NCBI GenBank assembly: GCA_902478605.1
Contig: CABSLQ010000036.1
Location: forward strand, 1-32,825
DNA: 32,825 nt
Source: an uncultured Oscillospiraceae bacterium
GTDB taxonomy: Bacteria > Bacillota > Clostridia > Oscillospirales > Acutalibacteraceae
Reading direction: 5' to 3'
The number at the start of each line of letters is the position of its first letter. Positions within the stretch are counted from its first letter, which is position 1. The notes under the pieces are model-generated. The model made no database searches. It was not told the origin of the DNA and saw only the letters and a list, made by a program, of their open reading frames with translations. The position numbers were made by a program, and so were the translations under genes. This document shows positions 1-8,786 of this stretch, piece after piece.

Positions 1-400
1 GTATGGCGTTTTTCTTATGCTTTTCCACCATGCCAATGCTGACGCCGAGTTCAAGGGCGATCTGCTTCATAGGGATCTTGAGAGCAACATTCTTCAGCAG
101 AACCAGCCTTTGCGTTTCTGTCAGGCTTCGCAGGGCATCGGCCAGTTCCGGATTTAAGACAGGAATTTTGATCCCCTGCACGTCGATCAGCTGGCAGAGC
201 GCCTTCTCAAGCCCCGGGTCGTCATAGTGCAGGTCTTCAGCATATTTGTCCAATTCGACGAAAACGATGCCGTATTTTCGAGGATGCTTTGTTTTTCGGT
301 AATAGCGGCGCTTGGTGTTGCTGATAACGGTTTTCAAATACTTATCCACATAGTCGAGCAATTCACTGGTGATGTCTTCGAGCGAAAAGTCCGTTTTCAT
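1..400 (-). CDS. Sigma-70 region-4-like HTH protein (partial)
   Basis: This open frame starts at an ATG at 398-400 and runs off the left edge, giving 133 residues without a stop. The ATG follows a good ribosome site (AAAGGTGAGG, about 4-8 bases upstream). The N-terminal half is charged and rich in Lys/Arg/Tyr, followed by acidic residues. The C-terminal part (residues about 93-133) reads LTETQRLVLLKNVALKIPMK, then QIALELGVSIGMVEKHKKNA, the shape of sigma-70 region 4: an alpha-helical 'LTxxQR' entry followed by a helix-turn-helix. Small proteins of this type often occur on integrative elements and in phage-like regions, where they act as sigma-like or HTH regulators. It is transcribed in the same direction as the glycan cluster but is separated from it by a terminator, so it probably belongs to a neighbouring unit. 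The family assignment is by eye and only moderately sure. Confidence 0.6.
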   Translation of the reverse strand, partial: MKTDFSLEDITSELLDYVDKYLKTVISNTKRRYYRKTKHPRKYGIVFVELDKYAEDLHYDDPGLEKALCQLIDVQGIKIPVLNPELADALRSLTETQRLVLLKNVALKIPMKQIALELGVSIGMVEKHKKNAI

Positions 401-453
401 ACGCCCTCACCTTTGCCCTTTCACTAAAGCCACAAGGCAAGGTGATAAACAAA

Positions 454-482
454 ATTATACCTAGTTGAGAAAAAATAACAGA
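454..482 (-). promoter_or_regulatory. Putative promoter for the sigma-like gene
   Basis: On the minus strand a perfect TATAAT (-10) lies at 454-459. The hexamer 17 bp upstream, TCTGTT, is a poor -35. The region is AT-rich and sits between the cluster terminator and the ATG at 400, leaving a leader of roughly 50 nt. The only evidence is the -10 match and its position. Confidence 0.4.
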
Positions 483-506
483 ATTAACATTTTTTAATTA
501 TTGTCC

Positions 507-563
507 TTGATTTAAGAAAGGAAAAGCCAAATTCTCCTTTGACCGTTCAAGGGAAAATTTGGC
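507..563 (-). terminator. Intrinsic terminator at the end of the glycan cluster
   Basis: A 17-bp stem with a 4-nt loop (526-542 pairs with 547-563; one C/A mismatch and one G/T pair) lies 60 bp beyond the stop of the GH3 gene. On the minus strand it is followed by TTTTCCTTTCTT, a typical U-rich tail. It closes the minus-strand cluster and insulates the sigma-like gene. The rest of 401-623 is AT-rich with no gene seen. Confidence 0.8.
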
Positions 564-623
564 AGTTGAATTTGGTTATTTACATGGCGCCGGAAGCTCT
601 GCCTGCTTTTTCATAAAGCAAAG

Positions 624-2627
624 TCAGCCAATCTGATGCTCACCGGATCGCAGCAAAGAATAGGGGGTTCTGCCTTGCACATGGATCGTTGTCTTGAGGC
701 GGATATCACGAGAAGACGCTCCAACCAGAATATCAAAATTCCCGTCTTCTACAATCCAGTTATGCAACATGATATTGTAATAGGACAGGCTTTCCATCGG
801 TAAATCAATGCACACTCTTTTTGTCTCGGCCCTGCGCAGGAATACTTTTTCAAAGTATTTTAATTCTTTTATGGGCCGGGGTACCGTAGACAGGCAATCG
901 CTTACATACACTTGGATCACTTCATTTCCATCCCATTCCCCGGTATTTTCCAGGGAAAATTCTATATGGATATGAGCGGTCTCCACTGTCGCAGCGATAT
1001 GGCTGTATTCGAAATTGGTATAGGAGAGCCCGTGGCCAAACGGGTAAGCGATTTCCTCCGGATGGCGGTCGTAATACCGGTATCCCACATCAAGCTTTTC
1101 GTTATAGGAAACGGTTCTGCCGTTTCCAGGATATTCCAAGTCACGGCGCATAACTTTTGGGAAGGTTTCCGGCAGCCGGCCGCTGGGGTTCACATTTCCG
1201 CAGAGTACATCGCAGACTCCGCCGGCTCCTTCGCCTGCAAGCCACATTTCGACCACCGCGGATGCCATGTCGTTCCACTTTCCTGGAAGGATGGCGCTGC
1301 CGTTCTGTAATACGACAACCACTTTCTTCCCTGTATAACACGCGGTTTCGATAAACATTTCAAAGTTCGGATTTAAATGGGCGCTCCGCCTGTCAAAGAA
1401 TTCCGTGTCCTCGGACTCCATAGAGCCAGCGAAGAAAAGAACCACATCGCTGTCCTTGATAAAGTCCGTCAGTTCTCCACAGGTTGGCCAAAGCATATTG
1501 GGAGAATAGGAGCCTTTTTTATACTTTTCGAGATAGCGGATCTCCGTATTTGGAAGCCTTTTGCGCAGCTCTTCCAGCGGATTGTCGGTATACGCTTCCG
1601 ACTGCAGGACTTCCGCGCTGCCCTGCCCGGAAGTCAGCGGGTGGACGGCATATTCCCCGATAACGGCAATGGAGCGGTATTTATCCTCGGTCAGCGGCAG
1701 CACCTGGCCTTCATTTTTCAGCAAAACCGTCCCCGCAGCGGCGATTTCCTGCGCCGTTTTATGCTGTTCTGCTCGGCTATATTCCGCTTTCTGCGGCTTT
1801 GGCCTCATCAAAAATCTTAAGACATTGGCCACTGCATGGTCGATGTCGTCCATGGCGAGCTCTTTTGTTTCCAGGCCGCGTTTTAGCTCTGCGGCAATAT
1901 TTCCGTTGTGCGGCATTTGAAAATCGAGGCCGGAGCGGACGGCTCTGCATATATCCTGTACAGCGCCCCAATCAGAAATGACAAACCCGTCGAATCCCCA
2001 TTCCTCTTTCAATACCTGCCTGAGCAAAAACGGGTTTTCCGAGCACCAGATGGCGTTTACTTTATTGTAAGCGCACATAACGCTGGTTGGCTTCGCCTTT
2101 TTCACGGCTATTTCAAAACCCTTTAGATATATTTCACGCAAAGTACGCTCGTCAACTTCCACGCTGACATCCTGCCGGAACTGTTCCTGGTTATTGGCGG
2201 CAAAATGTTTCAAACTGGTGGCGACGCCCATTTCTTCCACGCCGCTTATATACTCTGCCGCCAATTCACCCGCCAGGATCGGATCTTCCGAGAGGTATTC
2301 AAAATTTCTGCCGCAAAGGATATTCTTCTTGATATTGATCCCCGGGCCCAGGATCATATCAACGTCATGCTCCACGCAATCCTTGGCGATCCCGTTTCCC
2401 ATTTTCTTGGCGAGCCGTTTGTCCCAAGTAGCGCCAAGACAGCAAAGGTTCGGGAAATGCGTGCAGTTTTCTTCCCTTGGATGCCGGATGCCATGCGGCC
2501 CATCTGCCAATTTCTTTTCCGGGATAGCGTACTGTGCCAGCCTAGCTGTTTCCATTTCACCGGCGCCGGTAAGGAGCAGGGCTTTTTCTTCCAATGTCAT
2601 GGCGGAAACCATTTGGTCAAAGTTCAT
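624..2627 (-). CDS. GH3 family beta-glucosidase-like enzyme
   Basis: The 667-residue protein has the layout of GH3 beta-glucosidases. A TIM-barrel carries ADGPHGIR (residues 41-48), GRNFE (106-110), the KH pair (140-141) and the nucleophile region GFVISDWGA with Asp219. The second alpha/beta domain contains MESEDTEFFDR, where a Glu is expected to be the acid/base. A C-terminal fibronectin-III-like domain follows (VIQVYVSD onwards). There is no signal peptide, so it acts in the cytoplasm on imported oligosaccharides, removing non-reducing beta-linked residues; the exact sugar cannot be told. A start 32 codons upstream is open but would overlap the GH20 gene and has no good ribosome site. The chosen ATG begins MNFDQMVSAMTLEEK, the usual GH3 N-terminus, and follows AAAGGATGGG. 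It is the last gene of the cluster. Confidence 0.9.
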   Translation of the reverse strand: MNFDQMVSAMTLEEKALLLTGAGEMETARLAQYAIPEKKLADGPHGIRHPREENCTHFPNLCCLGATWDKRLAKKMGNGIAKDCVEHDVDMILGPGINIKKNILCGRNFEYLSEDPILAGELAAEYISGVEEMGVATSLKHFAANNQEQFRQDVSVEVDERTLREIYLKGFEIAVKKAKPTSVMCAYNKVNAIWCSENPFLLRQVLKEEWGFDGFVISDWGAVQDICRAVRSGLDFQMPHNGNIAAELKRGLETKELAMDDIDHAVANVLRFLMRPKPQKAEYSRAEQHKTAQEIAAAGTVLLKNEGQVLPLTEDKYRSIAVIGEYAVHPLTSGQGSAEVLQSEAYTDNPLEELRKRLPNTEIRYLEKYKKGSYSPNMLWPTCGELTDFIKDSDVVLFFAGSMESEDTEFFDRRSAHLNPNFEMFIETACYTGKKVVVVLQNGSAILPGKWNDMASAVVEMWLAGEGAGGVCDVLCGNVNPSGRLPETFPKVMRRDLEYPGNGRTVSYNEKLDVGYRYYDRHPEEIAYPFGHGLSYTNFEYSHIAATVETAHIHIEFSLENTGEWDGNEVIQVYVSDCLSTVPRPIKELKYFEKVFLRRAETKRVCIDLPMESLSYYNIMLHNWIVEDGNFDILVGASSRDIRLKTTIHVQGRTPYSLLRSGEHQIG

Positions 2628-2677
2628 GCGATTTTCCCATCCTTTCACCGTGGGCGGATATACCGGCCTGTACGTCC

Positions 2678-4285
2678 TTATAATACATTTGCCGTAGCGG
2701 CCGTTTTCCAATCGTTGAAACATACGGGAACCGGCTCAAAATCTGCGCCGCGGCCGAACACCTCCAGAAGCGGTTCTTCCAGCTCTTCAAGAGTCTCAAT
2801 TTGTCCGTCCAGATACTGGGAAAGCCGTTCTCTGCAGTGCGTTACCCGCCGCATCAAGCCGCCGAGCCGGATATCCTGGACATCAAAGCCATGAGGCTTG
2901 TTTTCCGTCATCCACTGTTTCTCAAAAGCCTTATACAATATCTCCAGCTTGGAGACCAAATCCTCATACCGAGGCAGAAGGGATTGAAGCTCCGACCGAT
3001 CTTTTTTCTGGTAAGCCTTCCGGGTGCGCAGCCCCAAGTCAAATTTGCAAGCCAATACGTTGCATAGCGCCTTCTGCGTGTTGAAAATATAGGACAGCGG
3101 ATACTCTTCCGGGATTTCCGCCAGCTTTTCGGCACAGGCTTTATACCGCTGCGCATCGGTTTCTCGAACCGTGCTGTCCCATGGGCCAAGGAAACAGTCG
3201 CTGTACAACATATACTTATCCGGGTTGCAAACACCCTCCGCATTGGCCGTGTCCGGGAGTTCCAGCAGCATAAACTGATCGAAGCTGAGGCCGAACATTT
3301 TTTGAAATTTGCATCGTATGTCTTCCATATCCGTATTTCCCTTGACCAGTTCGGAGATGGTAAACAAGGTCGGCAATGCAGAAAATTTCGAGCATTCGTT
3401 CCCGTTGTCCCCCCACAGCGTTACCAGCATATGGGAAACACGATTGTCTATACAGCATTCCACCGTTTTCTGGGCCGCTTCGATTGAATAGGAATTATGG
3501 GGAGCGAAGCCTGTCCAGGTATAAGCGCCGCCGGCAAACCAGATGTCCTCCTGAAGCTCTTTATGCCTTTTCATCAGGGAATCATAATGCGCCTTGTCCC
3601 AGTTGTCATAATCCCAGTATATGAGCTGAACGTTCTCCGGAATCAGGTCTTTCACTCGTGAATCCAGTTTTCCCTCGCCGTAATGCTCGCCTGTCGCTAG
3701 GCGGAAAAACATATCGCTCCACATACAGAGGGTGAAGCCGTATTTTTTCCCAATCTCCGCCACTTTGTTCAAATGGGAAAGAAAGATCTCCGTTCTGTCG
3801 GGGTAACCGTTCTTTTCCCGGTACCGGCCCAGCCCCAGCATATAGGCTTCATCCATCCCGATGTTCACCGTGCGGCTGGTAAAGCACCGATCCAGTGTAG
3901 CGAAAATATCCTCCAGCAGCCGATAAACACGCTCGTCCCCGATGCACAGAATATCGTCGCAGTCGGACATATCGCGGTATTGCGGCCACCGCATAATCGC
4001 GTTGAGATGAGCCAGCGCCTGGATGCAGGGAATGAGCTCGATTCCCTTGCTGTGGGCATATTCGTCAATTGCTATCAATTCCATTTGGGAATACCGTCCC
4101 CGCAAATACCCGAAGTAAGGCTGGTTATCGACCTCATAAGTATCCTCGGTATACAGCATAAGGGTGTTGTAGCCCATTTGGCTGAGATAATCGATCATGA
4201 CCTTGACAACCTGTGGTTTCATTACGCCATTGCGTGAACAATCCAACATCGCCCCAAAGTGCTTGAAAGGAATATTTTTTACCAT
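2678..4285 (-). CDS. GH20-like beta-N-acetylhexosaminidase
   Basis: The 535-residue protein has no signal peptide. Its N-terminal half is a GH20-type barrel: MLDCSRNGVMK at residues 13-23, the acidic strand LMLYTEDTYEV, ELIPCIQALAHL near 83-94, and the catalytic Asp-Glu pair in NIGMDEAYMLGLGRY (Asp145, Glu146). GH20 enzymes use the 2-acetamido group of the substrate as nucleophile, with Asp positioning it and Glu as acid/base. They remove terminal beta-GlcNAc or beta-GalNAc. The pattern is closest to the compact cytoplasmic enzymes of Firmicutes (GcnA/GH20C-like), not to large secreted forms. The C-terminal 180 residues look helical and have no named domain that I recognise. It lies between the GH2 and GH3 genes, 35 and 50 bp away. 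The family is fairly sure; the specificity is inferred. Confidence 0.82.
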   Translation of the reverse strand: MVKNIPFKHFGAMLDCSRNGVMKPQVVKVMIDYLSQMGYNTLMLYTEDTYEVDNQPYFGYLRGRYSQMELIAIDEYAHSKGIELIPCIQALAHLNAIMRWPQYRDMSDCDDILCIGDERVYRLLEDIFATLDRCFTSRTVNIGMDEAYMLGLGRYREKNGYPDRTEIFLSHLNKVAEIGKKYGFTLCMWSDMFFRLATGEHYGEGKLDSRVKDLIPENVQLIYWDYDNWDKAHYDSLMKRHKELQEDIWFAGGAYTWTGFAPHNSYSIEAAQKTVECCIDNRVSHMLVTLWGDNGNECSKFSALPTLFTISELVKGNTDMEDIRCKFQKMFGLSFDQFMLLELPDTANAEGVCNPDKYMLYSDCFLGPWDSTVRETDAQRYKACAEKLAEIPEEYPLSYIFNTQKALCNVLACKFDLGLRTRKAYQKKDRSELQSLLPRYEDLVSKLEILYKAFEKQWMTENKPHGFDVQDIRLGGLMRRVTHCRERLSQYLDGQIETLEELEEPLLEVFGRGADFEPVPVCFNDWKTAATANVL

Positions 4286-4320
4286 ATGTTATCCCTGCTT
4301 TCCCTAGTTTTATGATTCCC

Positions 4321-7176
4321 TCAGGATTCCTGTTCAGCCGGGTCCAGACTGAACGCAAAATGGATAGCTTTTTCATTCAGGCGATAGGCTTCGGGTAATG
4401 CCGGCCCGCAGGATTGCGAACCCAGGCCGGAGTCCTTGTAGTCCACCCGCAGATAGGTGTGCGAGGATTCGCCCAGTTCGTCCGTATGAGCAGCCTTGTA
4501 CAGCTGTTTGGCACTGTAACGCGATACGGCTGCTTCAAAAGCCTGCGGAGATCGCACCGTAAAGGCTTTTTTTATGGTCAGTTCCCGCACCCCGTAGTGG
4601 TTGCCGTGTTCCTGCGGCCTCACATATGGGACATATTCCTTTGCCGCCTCGCTTTCATACAGGCCACACGGGGCATGATGATAGCTGTCGCAGTAGCTTT
4701 CGGCCGGGCCATGCCCATAATAGCGAAAGGCTTGTAAATCGTAAGGAAGGCGGAATTCAAAGCCTAATCGCGGGAGCCACACAGCGTTATCCGCCACCTG
4801 TCCCCTCAGGTCAAATGCGATCCGGCCGTCTTGGGAAACCGCTATTTTCAGCGTATATCGGAAAAAGGGGCGGCGGGAGACGCCGGCGAGGGAGCCGTTG
4901 ACGAGAATTTCGCCATCCTTTTGCGAGACGTTATAAACTTTGCTGAAGAGACGATCCAGATTCTCCCCCTGCCAAATGTTTTCTAAAACCCAAAAGGGCT
5001 TCATATGCGTTTCTTCGTTGTCCGTTGGAGCACGAAAGGCGGTCAGGCTGATCGGAGCCGTCAGGCATTCGCGGCCATCTATCACCAGACTGCTGAAATT
5101 GCCGAACACCTTTGAAAAGGTATAGCAAAAGCGCGGGCCTTCCGCCATCAAATTCTTTCCAGTATCCCGCAAAAGGCAGGCGGAATCTATGGGCCTCTCG
5201 TCGGACTGGATACGGCAGGGCAGCGATTCTTGTAGAACAAACGTATTATCCAGCCAATCCGTCAGCCAGACCTTTACAAAAAGCCCCATACGGCAGGTTT
5301 TAGGCAAGGGAGACTTCAGGCGGAAAGCGGCATCTTGTCCCGGAGCGGCAGACAGGCAGACAGGCCCTTGTTCAATCACTCGTCCGTCCTGCTCCACCGC
5401 ATAGCATAAACGGCATTCAGACAGGTCGCTGAAGTCGAAAGCGTTATGTACAAATATCTCGCCCGCATGATACTTCAACCGGAAAGGCGCATAGGCGGCT
5501 TTGGCTGAAAGCGAGCCGGCCTTGAAACTCCGGTCGGCAAAAACCAGGCCATCGCAACAAAAGTTCCCGTCATGGGTCATTTCCCCGGCAAAATCGCCGC
5601 CGTATTTCCAGACACCGTCCTCGTCTACGGCCTGATCGCACCATTCCCAGATGCAGCCGCCGGCCAGCTTGGGGTACTTCCGGATTTCTTGCCAGTAATC
5701 CCATAAGCCTCCCGGCCCGTTCCCCATAGCGTGCGCATACTCGCATAGGAAAACCGGCTGGCAGATATGCGGATCTTCTGCCCATTCCTTCAATTCGGCT
5801 ATGGACGGATACATACGCGAATAGACATCGGCCTTTTCCGGCTTTCCCAAACGGCTGGCGTCTTCACAGTGGATCAGCCGGGTATCGTCCTGCTGCCGCA
5901 GCCAGTCGATCATGGCCTCCTGGTTCTCACCAAAGCCGCTTTCATTTCCCGTAGACCATAGGATGACGCTGGCGTGGTTTTTGTCGCGGTGATAGGCACG
6001 CTGCATTCGGTCGAGAAACTCCGCTTTCCATTCGGCGCGGCGGCAAGGCCAGTCGGAGGAGTCGACGTCATAGCAGTAATCGACGTTCGGGTTGCGCCGC
6101 AGCACCCCATGAGTTTCCAAATCGGTTTCCAGCAGGACGTACAGTCCATATTCATCGCAGAGATTAAGAAACTCCGGATGGGGAGGATAGTGGGAAGTAC
6201 GGACACAGTTTATGCCCAAGCTTTTCATCAAGAGCACATCCTGCTTCCATTCTTCCTTGGTCATGCACCAGCCGGCCTTCGGGCTGATATCGTGATGATT
6301 GACGCCCTTCAGCTTGACCGGCGCGTGGTTAATACACAGTTCAAACCGCTCCGATATACCGATCTCCCGAAACCCTACACGCTGCACGATGCATTCTCCC
6401 GCACAGGACAGCTCCAACGTATACAGGTACGGCTTTTCGGCGTTCCAGAGAGTCGGATTCTGCACCGACATCTCTATATATCCATCCGTGCTGTGCTCCT
6501 GAAGGAGTTCCCCGCCGTCGAGCAGCCGGATCTGTGCGCTTTGATCCGTCCACACCCTCATCCGCCCGGCGGCGTCCGCCGTTATTTTTATGTCTCTCAA
6601 ATGACCCTGGGGCCGCTCTAACAGATACACGTCGCGGAAAATACCGTTATACCGAAAAAAGTCCTGATCTTCCAGATAACTGCCGCAGCACCATTTCCGG
6701 ACAAGGATACGCAGGGTGTTGCTCCCCGGACGTACGGCTGGAGAAAGATCGAATTCCGCTTGCAGGTGGGAGCCCTGCGTATATCCGATGGAGCAGCCGT
6801 TTAAAATGACCTGCGCACAGGACGCTGCACCCTCCAGAATCAAATAGACGCAGGGCAGCTCGCCAGAATACTCAAAATCCCGTTCATAGATTCCCAATGG
6901 GTTGATATCCGGCACATAGGGAGGATCAAACGGATAGGGATAGTTGATGTTGGTATAATTAGGGGAATCATATCCGTACAGCTGCCAGCAGGAAGGAACC
7001 GGAAGCGTTGACCATTTTTCGGGTTCCCCCGCCCGATCCCCATCCTCAAAATAACAGAATCTCCAATCGCCATTCAGAGAACGGTATTTTGCCGCGCCCT
7101 GGGGGATGTAATAACAGCGCGGCGGAAGCCGGTTTTGGCTGGTGCTCTCCAGCTCCTCATAGAAACGAATACTCAA
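4321..7176 (-). CDS. GH2 beta-galactosidase (LacZ-like)
   Basis: The 951-residue protein shows the full LacZ-type series. There is a jelly-roll sugar-binding domain (about 30-190, with SLNGDWRF and VPSCWQLYGYD), an Ig-like domain (about 200-275), and a TIM-barrel (about 280-570) with KLKGVNHHD. The acid/base motif is WSTGNESGFG (Glu412) and the nucleophile motif is LCEYAHAMGN (Glu479). A further beta domain and a large C-terminal beta-sandwich domain (Bgal small chain, with YGHGPAESY) follow. At 951 residues it is a little shorter than E. coli LacZ (1023). With no signal peptide it should release beta-galactose from imported fragments in the cytoplasm. The start is a TTG, supported by GGGAGGAG about nine bases upstream; no better ATG lies near. 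Other GH2 activities cannot be excluded, but motif order favours beta-galactosidase. Confidence 0.9.
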   Translation of the reverse strand: MSIRFYEELESTSQNRLPPRCYYIPQGAAKYRSLNGDWRFCYFEDGDRAGEPEKWSTLPVPSCWQLYGYDSPNYTNINYPYPFDPPYVPDINPLGIYERDFEYSGELPCVYLILEGAASCAQVILNGCSIGYTQGSHLQAEFDLSPAVRPGSNTLRILVRKWCCGSYLEDQDFFRYNGIFRDVYLLERPQGHLRDIKITADAAGRMRVWTDQSAQIRLLDGGELLQEHSTDGYIEMSVQNPTLWNAEKPYLYTLELSCAGECIVQRVGFREIGISERFELCINHAPVKLKGVNHHDISPKAGWCMTKEEWKQDVLLMKSLGINCVRTSHYPPHPEFLNLCDEYGLYVLLETDLETHGVLRRNPNVDYCYDVDSSDWPCRRAEWKAEFLDRMQRAYHRDKNHASVILWSTGNESGFGENQEAMIDWLRQQDDTRLIHCEDASRLGKPEKADVYSRMYPSIAELKEWAEDPHICQPVFLCEYAHAMGNGPGGLWDYWQEIRKYPKLAGGCIWEWCDQAVDEDGVWKYGGDFAGEMTHDGNFCCDGLVFADRSFKAGSLSAKAAYAPFRLKYHAGEIFVHNAFDFSDLSECRLCYAVEQDGRVIEQGPVCLSAAPGQDAAFRLKSPLPKTCRMGLFVKVWLTDWLDNTFVLQESLPCRIQSDERPIDSACLLRDTGKNLMAEGPRFCYTFSKVFGNFSSLVIDGRECLTAPISLTAFRAPTDNEETHMKPFWVLENIWQGENLDRLFSKVYNVSQKDGEILVNGSLAGVSRRPFFRYTLKIAVSQDGRIAFDLRGQVADNAVWLPRLGFEFRLPYDLQAFRYYGHGPAESYCDSYHHAPCGLYESEAAKEYVPYVRPQEHGNHYGVRELTIKKAFTVRSPQAFEAAVSRYSAKQLYKAAHTDELGESSHTYLRVDYKDSGLGSQSCGPALPEAYRLNEKAIHFAFSLDPAEQES

Positions 7177-7208
7177 GCGACTTGTCTCCTCCCGGATAAA
7201 CTAGATTT

Positions 7209-8759
7209 CTATTTTAGGCACACCACAAGGCCGGGATCCGATTCGTCCGACTGAGCCGCCATGCCAATCCGGTTCAATATCTCTCCGCTGATAAACAACC
7301 GGTTGCCTTCTGTTCTGACACAGGCTGTAATGTCTTCGGCACGGTCTTCCGCCAAATCCTGGGCGTATATCCGCTTTCCTTCGATGGCGGCCGTATAGGC
7401 AATTTCAACGCCTTGGAAATAGCCGAAAATGCCAACCGGAGCGCCGGGAGCCACATCGGGCAACGTCAACGTGCACAGGGGTGTTTCATAACGTCCACTT
7501 GGGGACAGATAGCTCAAAGCCGCCACCGCCACAGCGCCGTTGGGGTGACGGGATGCGGCCAGCAAAGGCCGGTTCCCATCGTAGACAATCCGTTCAAGAG
7601 ACATTCCGCGGCTTACCCAGGAGGGGCTGGTCTGCATGACCTCTTTGTGTATGTAGTCGCTCATCCAGGTTTCCGCCGAGCCAAAATAGTGACGGGAAAC
7701 CACAGTCTCACGGCTGACATACGTCTTGGCTTCTTGGATCGGAAACGGCGGCGCCAGGTACTGCCAGCGCACGGCGCGACGTATTTCGGTGGTCTTGTGG
7801 GACAGCCTCTGCGGATCAAAATCATAAACAGGCAATTCCTTATTGAGGGAAGAGCGCATGACGCCGATGCTGCATCCCATCGCGGCGCCGATATACGCCT
7901 CATCCTCGCAGTTGAGGATAGCGGGCGACTGCGGGGCCTCCTGAAGCAGCACGGCTATGCGATCCATGGTGCTTACCTGAGAAAACTGGGGAAGTACATC
8001 GTAGGTGCGGAACACTTGGGTTCCCTGCATCAAAATATCGGCCGATCTCTGCGGGATATTCCACCATTCGCTAAAGCGGCCGCTGCTTACCTGCCGCCCG
8101 TTTTCCAGTACCACATTATTGCCGGGCGCTATGGGGAGACAGTGCTCAATGACCAGTTCAGGATAGATCTCCGCCCGCAGCTCATCCAGATGTTTGCGCC
8201 AGGCAATATCCTCCTGGCGCGCCCCCCAGTCGACTTTCCAGTACGCCACGCCGGCGTATTGTGACCATCGCAGCCTTTCTTTCCAGTAGGCGTCCGACTT
8301 CTTTCTATCAAGCAGATGGGAGCCGCTTTCGCCTTTGGCCTGCGCACTGACCCAAATTCCCAGGCCGCGCCACCCCGCCTTTTTCACCAAATCATTGAGG
8401 CTTTTGAGCCTTTCGGCCGGATTTCCTGTACAGGAGGGGAAACGATCCTCAGCGACCTCCAGGGAGCCAAACTGTTCCATCTGCGTTGCTGGATGCACAC
8501 CGTAAGCCACATCCCAGCCATCGTCCAGCACGAAATACAAATCACCCCGTACCGCATCATACTGAGAAAGCAGACCCTTTTGCTCGGTCATATGTTTTTC
8601 GTTCAAAAAATCCCGTGCTTTTTCCGCCCCGTCCCCGCCTATAAACGCTTCCGGATTGGTCTCCTTGATCGCGCTGGGCCTTCCGAAATTCTGCGTTTGC
8701 CATGTACAGTAATAACTGAACGCCAGGTCGGATGGCTTTGTAATTAAATTGGCTGACAT
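7209..8759 (-). CDS. Clan GH-D (GH27/GH36-like) glycoside hydrolase
   Basis: The 516-residue protein has no signal peptide and looks like an alpha-galactosidase-type barrel. Evidence is the strand FVLDDGWDV (Asp79-Asp80), GLGIWVSAQAKG near 132, the predicted nucleophile strand YWKVDWGA (Asp177), and FRTYDVLP (Asp254) where GH27 enzymes carry their 'RxSxD' acid/base. A beta-rich C-terminal domain begins near residue 400. GH-D enzymes remove alpha-linked galactose or N-acetylgalactosamine with retention. Sequence outside these motifs is unlike the classic members I know, so this may be a divergent or unclassified family. The start ATG follows GGAGGAGTAAAGAATT. It lies 27 bp after the DUF5696 gene and 32 bp before the GH2 gene, linking the importer block to the enzyme block. 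Confidence 0.65.
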   Translation of the reverse strand: MSANLITKPSDLAFSYYCTWQTQNFGRPSAIKETNPEAFIGGDGAEKARDFLNEKHMTEQKGLLSQYDAVRGDLYFVLDDGWDVAYGVHPATQMEQFGSLEVAEDRFPSCTGNPAERLKSLNDLVKKAGWRGLGIWVSAQAKGESGSHLLDRKKSDAYWKERLRWSQYAGVAYWKVDWGARQEDIAWRKHLDELRAEIYPELVIEHCLPIAPGNNVVLENGRQVSSGRFSEWWNIPQRSADILMQGTQVFRTYDVLPQFSQVSTMDRIAVLLQEAPQSPAILNCEDEAYIGAAMGCSIGVMRSSLNKELPVYDFDPQRLSHKTTEIRRAVRWQYLAPPFPIQEAKTYVSRETVVSRHYFGSAETWMSDYIHKEVMQTSPSWVSRGMSLERIVYDGNRPLLAASRHPNGAVAVAALSYLSPSGRYETPLCTLTLPDVAPGAPVGIFGYFQGVEIAYTAAIEGKRIYAQDLAEDRAEDITACVRTEGNRLFISGEILNRIGMAAQSDESDPGLVVCLK

Positions 8760-8786
8760 AATTCTTTACTCCTCCAAAACATTCTC

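Noticed and set aside
2628..2723. N-terminal extension of the GH3 protein by 32 residues
   Set aside because: It would overlap the GH20 gene end and gives a non-family sequence; the internal ATG has a ribosome-like site and starts exactly where GH3 proteins usually do.
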